Below, one piece after another: positions 5,901 to 7,874 of a stretch of DNA of 7,874 nucleotides. The stretch comes from Burkholderiales bacterium (lineage in GTDB: Bacteria > Pseudomonadota > Gammaproteobacteria > Burkholderiales > CAIKXV01): positions 1-7,874 of the forward strand of contig JAIENF010000701.1 of assembly GCA_019751575.1 (NCBI GenBank), in the 5' to 3' direction. The notes beneath the pieces were generated by a model that ran no database searches, was not told where the DNA came from, and saw only the letters and a list, made by a program, of their open reading frames with translations. Numbering within the stretch: the first letter of the stretch is position 1; each line of letters starts with the position of its first letter. The translations under genes and the position numbers were made by a program.

Positions 5901-6713
5901 GTGTCCTCGGACAACTTCGTAGAAATCTCCGGCCTGCATTTCGGCTACGGTCGTCGGGACATCCTGAAGGGTATCGACCTTCAAGTGCCGCGCGGACAGG
6001 TGGTCTCCATCATGGGCGGCAGCGGCTGCGGCAAGACCACGCTGCTGCGCCTGATCGGTGGCGCACTCCGGCCGTCCGCCGGCACGGTGGTCGTCGACGG
6101 CGAGTCGATCGCCTCGCTCGACCGCGACGGGCTGTACCGGCTGCGCCGCAAGATGGGCATGCTGTTCCAGTTCGGTGCGCTGTTCACCGACCTGTCGGTG
6201 TTCGACAACGTCGCCTTCCCGATGCGCGAGCGGACCTCCCTGCCGGAACCGATCGTGCGCGACCTGGTGCTGTTGAAGCTGCATGCGGTCGGGCTGCGCG
6301 GCGCGGCGAAACTGATGCCTGGCGAGCTTTCCGGCGGCATGGCGCGCCGCGTCGCCCTGGCACGTGCAGTCGCGCTCGACCCCGACCTGATCATGTACGA
6401 CGAACCGTTCACCGGGCTCGATCCGATTTCGCTGGGGGTGATCAGCAACCTGATCCGCACCCTCAACGAAGCGCTGGGCGCGACGTCGATCGTGGTCACC
6501 CACGACGTACGCGAGTCGATGAAGATCCTCGACTACTGTTACCTGATGGCCGGAGGGCAGATCGTCGCGCGCGGCACGCCGTCGGAGATGCTGGCGTCGG
6601 ACATGCCGTACGTGCGCCAGTTCTTCCATGGCGAGATGGACGGGGCGGTGCCATTCCACTATCCGAGCGCCGACTACGGCGCCGAGCTGGGGCTGGACGC
6701 ACGTGGTCGATAA
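5901..6713 (+). CDS. mlaF: Phospholipid ABC transporter ATP-binding protein MlaF
   Basis: A 270-residue ATPase of the MlaFEDB inner-membrane complex, which maintains outer-membrane lipid asymmetry by moving phospholipids across the periplasm. Motifs run Walker [10 protein letters not shown] (39-47), Q-loop Gln90 in MLFQFGALF, the MlaF-type signature LSGGMARR (143-150), Walker [19 protein letters not shown] (163-180) and H-loop His201 in [13 protein letters not shown] and the [14 protein letters not shown] block are strongly characteristic of MlaF over other ABC ATPases. The start is a GTG at 5901, giving [16 protein letters not shown], with no clear Shine-Dalgarno sequence. Length and alignment to the family make a later start unlikely. 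It is the first gene of the plus-strand operon and overlaps mlaE by 11 bp. The sequence appears intact. Confidence 0.96.
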   Translation: MSSDNFVEISGLHFGYGRRDILKGIDLQVPRGQVVSIMGGSGCGKTTLLRLIGGALRPSAGTVVVDGESIASLDRDGLYRLRRKMGMLFQFGALFTDLSVFDNVAFPMRERTSLPEPIVRDLVLLKLHAVGLRGAAKLMPGELSGGMARRVALARAVALDPDLIMYDEPFTGLDPISLGVISNLIRTLNEALGATSIVVTHDVRESMKILDYCYLMAGGQIVARGTPSEMLASDMPYVRQFFHGEMDGAVPFHYPSADYGAELGLDARGR

Positions 6714-7497
6714 GGGCCTGCTGACCATCCGGGGCATCGGCCGCCATGCGATCGATGCCTTCCTGCGCCTCGGCTATGCGACGCGCTTCCTCGGCCTGAC
6801 GCTGCTCAATTCGAATGTCAGCCTGCGCCGGCCGAGGCTGGTGGTGCGCGAGGTCTATTTCTCCGGCGTGCTGTCGCTGGTGATCATCCTGGTGTCGGGC
6901 CTGTTCGTCGGCATGGTGCTCGGCCTGCAGGGTTACCAGACGCTCAAGACCTATGGCTCGGAGTCCGCGCTCGGCGTGCTGGTCGCGCTGTCGCTGCTGC
7001 GCGAACTCGGGCCGGTGATCACCGCGTTGCTGTTCGCCAGCCGTGCCGGATCCGCGGTCACCGCGGAGATCGGCCTGATGAAGGCCACGGAGCAGCTGCG
7101 CGCGATGGAGATGATGGCGGTCGATCCGATCGCGCGCGTCGTGGCACCGCGTTTCTGGGCAGGCGTGATCTCCACGCCGCTGCTCACCGCCATGTTCACG
7201 GCGATGGGCATCTACGGCGGCTACCTGGTGGGGGTGGTGCTGCTCGGCGTGGATGAAGGTTCGTTCTGGTCGCAGATGCAGAGCTCGGTCGATTTCCGCG
7301 AGGACGTCGTCAACGGCATGATCAAGAGCCTCGTGTTCGGCTTTGCGATTTCATGGATCGCCGTGTTCGAAGGGTATGATGCGCCGCCCACCGCCGAAGG
7401 CGTGTCCGGTGCGACCACCCGTACCGTGGTGACGTCGGCACTCACCATCCTGTTTCTCGACTACATCCTTACTTCGCTCATGTTCCGGGGGATCTGA
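6703..7497 (+). CDS. mlaE: Phospholipid ABC transporter permease MlaE
   Basis: A 264-residue integral membrane permease of the Mla complex. After an N-terminal interfacial segment it shows hydrophobic spans at about 54-76, 88-112, 150-180, 203-223 and 242-260. The conserved MlaE block [20 protein letters not shown] (98-117), followed by [18 protein letters not shown], is complete and very typical. The start is taken as GTG at 6703, overlapping the mlaF stop by 11 bp. A longer frame from 6628 would add 25 residues that only shadow the end of mlaF, and the next in-frame ATG is deep inside the first span. GGGG about 10 bp upstream is a weak ribosome site, so translational coupling to mlaF is likely. 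The stop codon overlaps the mlaD start as TGATG. Confidence 0.95.
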   Translation: MVDKGLLTIRGIGRHAIDAFLRLGYATRFLGLTLLNSNVSLRRPRLVVREVYFSGVLSLVIILVSGLFVGMVLGLQGYQTLKTYGSESALGVLVALSLLRELGPVITALLFASRAGSAVTAEIGLMKATEQLRAMEMMAVDPIARVVAPRFWAGVISTPLLTAMFTAMGIYGGYLVGVVLLGVDEGSFWSQMQSSVDFREDVVNGMIKSLVFGFAISWIAVFEGYDAPPTAEGVSGATTRTVVTSALTILFLDYILTSLMFRGI

Positions 7498-7874
7498 TGG
7501 AACGCTCGTCGCTCGACGCCTGGGTCGGCCTCTTCGTGGTCGGCGGCATGGTCGCGCTGCTGATCCTCGCATTGAAGGTAGGCAATGCCGGCGACCTGCT
7601 GCGCGCAGGCCCCACCTACACCCTCAGCGCGACCTTCGAGAACATCGGGGGACTGAAACCCAAGGCCGCGGTGCGCAGCGCGGGCGTCGTGGTCGGCCGC
7701 GTGGCAACCATCGACTACGATCCGGATACCTTCAACGCGGTGGTCACCATCAACATCGACCGCCGCTTCAACAAGTTTCCGCGCGACACGTTCGCCAGCA
7801 TCTACACCGCCGGCCTGCTCGGCGAGCAGTACATCGGGCTGGCGCCGGGGGGCGACGAGAAACTGCTCGGCGAC
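7497..7874 (+). CDS. mlaD: Phospholipid transport MCE-domain protein MlaD (3' end outside window)
   Basis: The first 126 residues are present and the frame is open to the window edge. An N-terminal inner-membrane anchor (about 9-28, AWVGLFVVGGMVALLILALK) is followed by an MCE domain from about 40. It shows FENIGGLKPKAAVRSAGVVV (49-68), GRVATIDYD and the closing YTAGLLGEQYIGLAPGG segment typical of MlaD. MlaD forms a periplasmic hexameric ring on MlaFE that holds phospholipid. The ATG shares its A with the mlaE stop (TGATG), and GGGGGA (7487-7492) lies 4 bp upstream as the ribosome site. The genes for MlaC and MlaB and possibly MlaA would be expected further right but are not visible. Confidence 0.95.
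   Translation, partial: MERSSLDAWVGLFVVGGMVALLILALKVGNAGDLLRAGPTYTLSATFENIGGLKPKAAVRSAGVVVGRVATIDYDPDTFNAVVTINIDRRFNKFPRDTFASIYTAGLLGEQYIGLAPGGDEKLLGD

Noticed and set aside
6628..6702. N-terminal extension of 25 residues on MlaE
   Set aside because: The extension lies within the mlaF coding end and does not resemble MlaE. The GTG at 6703 gives a normal-length protein.
5847..6737. A 296-codon minus-strand frame opposite mlaF
   Set aside because: mlaF has every ABC ATPase motif in order. The antisense translation has none and is Arg/His/Gln-rich.

Overview
The window comes from a GC-rich proteobacterial chromosome. The retrograde phospholipid transport (Mla) genes and the MSHA-type pilus genes together suggest a beta- or gammaproteobacterium, with Betaproteobacteria my first guess. 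That placement rests on gene content and protein style, not on a phylogenetic marker. Genes are tightly packed. No RNA gene, insertion sequence, phage gene, CRISPR array or clear intrinsic terminator was found.

Left and centre (about 1-5822), all on the minus strand. Read in the direction of transcription, there is an ABC-2-type exporter ATPase with no permease beside it (5094-5822). Next is a sigma-54-dependent response regulator of the NtrC/PrsR type (3596-5077). Its stop codon overlaps the start of a membrane-anchored ExeA/MshM-like AAA ATPase that ends in a SPOR peptidoglycan-binding domain (2109-3596). A 154-bp gap with a relatively AT-rich core and a plausible sigma-70 promoter follows. 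Then come the MSHA-type outer-membrane secretin lipoprotein MshL (53-1954) and, running off the left edge, the first codons of what looks like an MshN-type TPR protein (1-34). This block is the start of an envelope-spanning pilus or secretion assembly locus: a secretin in the outer membrane, and an inner-membrane ATPase that reaches peptidoglycan. The regulator is translationally coupled to that ATPase.

Right (5901-7874), plus strand. This is a divergent mla operon, mlaF-mlaE-mlaD, with overlapping genes (11 bp between mlaF and mlaE, 1 bp between mlaE and mlaD). MlaD is cut by the window edge. These encode the inner-membrane ABC complex (ATPase, permease and MCE substrate-binding protein) that moves phospholipids between the outer and inner membranes. 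A 78-bp divergent intergenic region (5823-5900) separates the two blocks.

Most of the window belongs to known families. The least ordinary points are the AAA-TM-SPOR architecture with a tandemly repeated Pro/Ala linker, the coupling of a two-component sigma-54 activator to that ATPase, the glycine-rich and coiled-coil insertion in the secretin, and the ABC ATPase without a partner. I see no convincing evidence for an entirely undescribed system.
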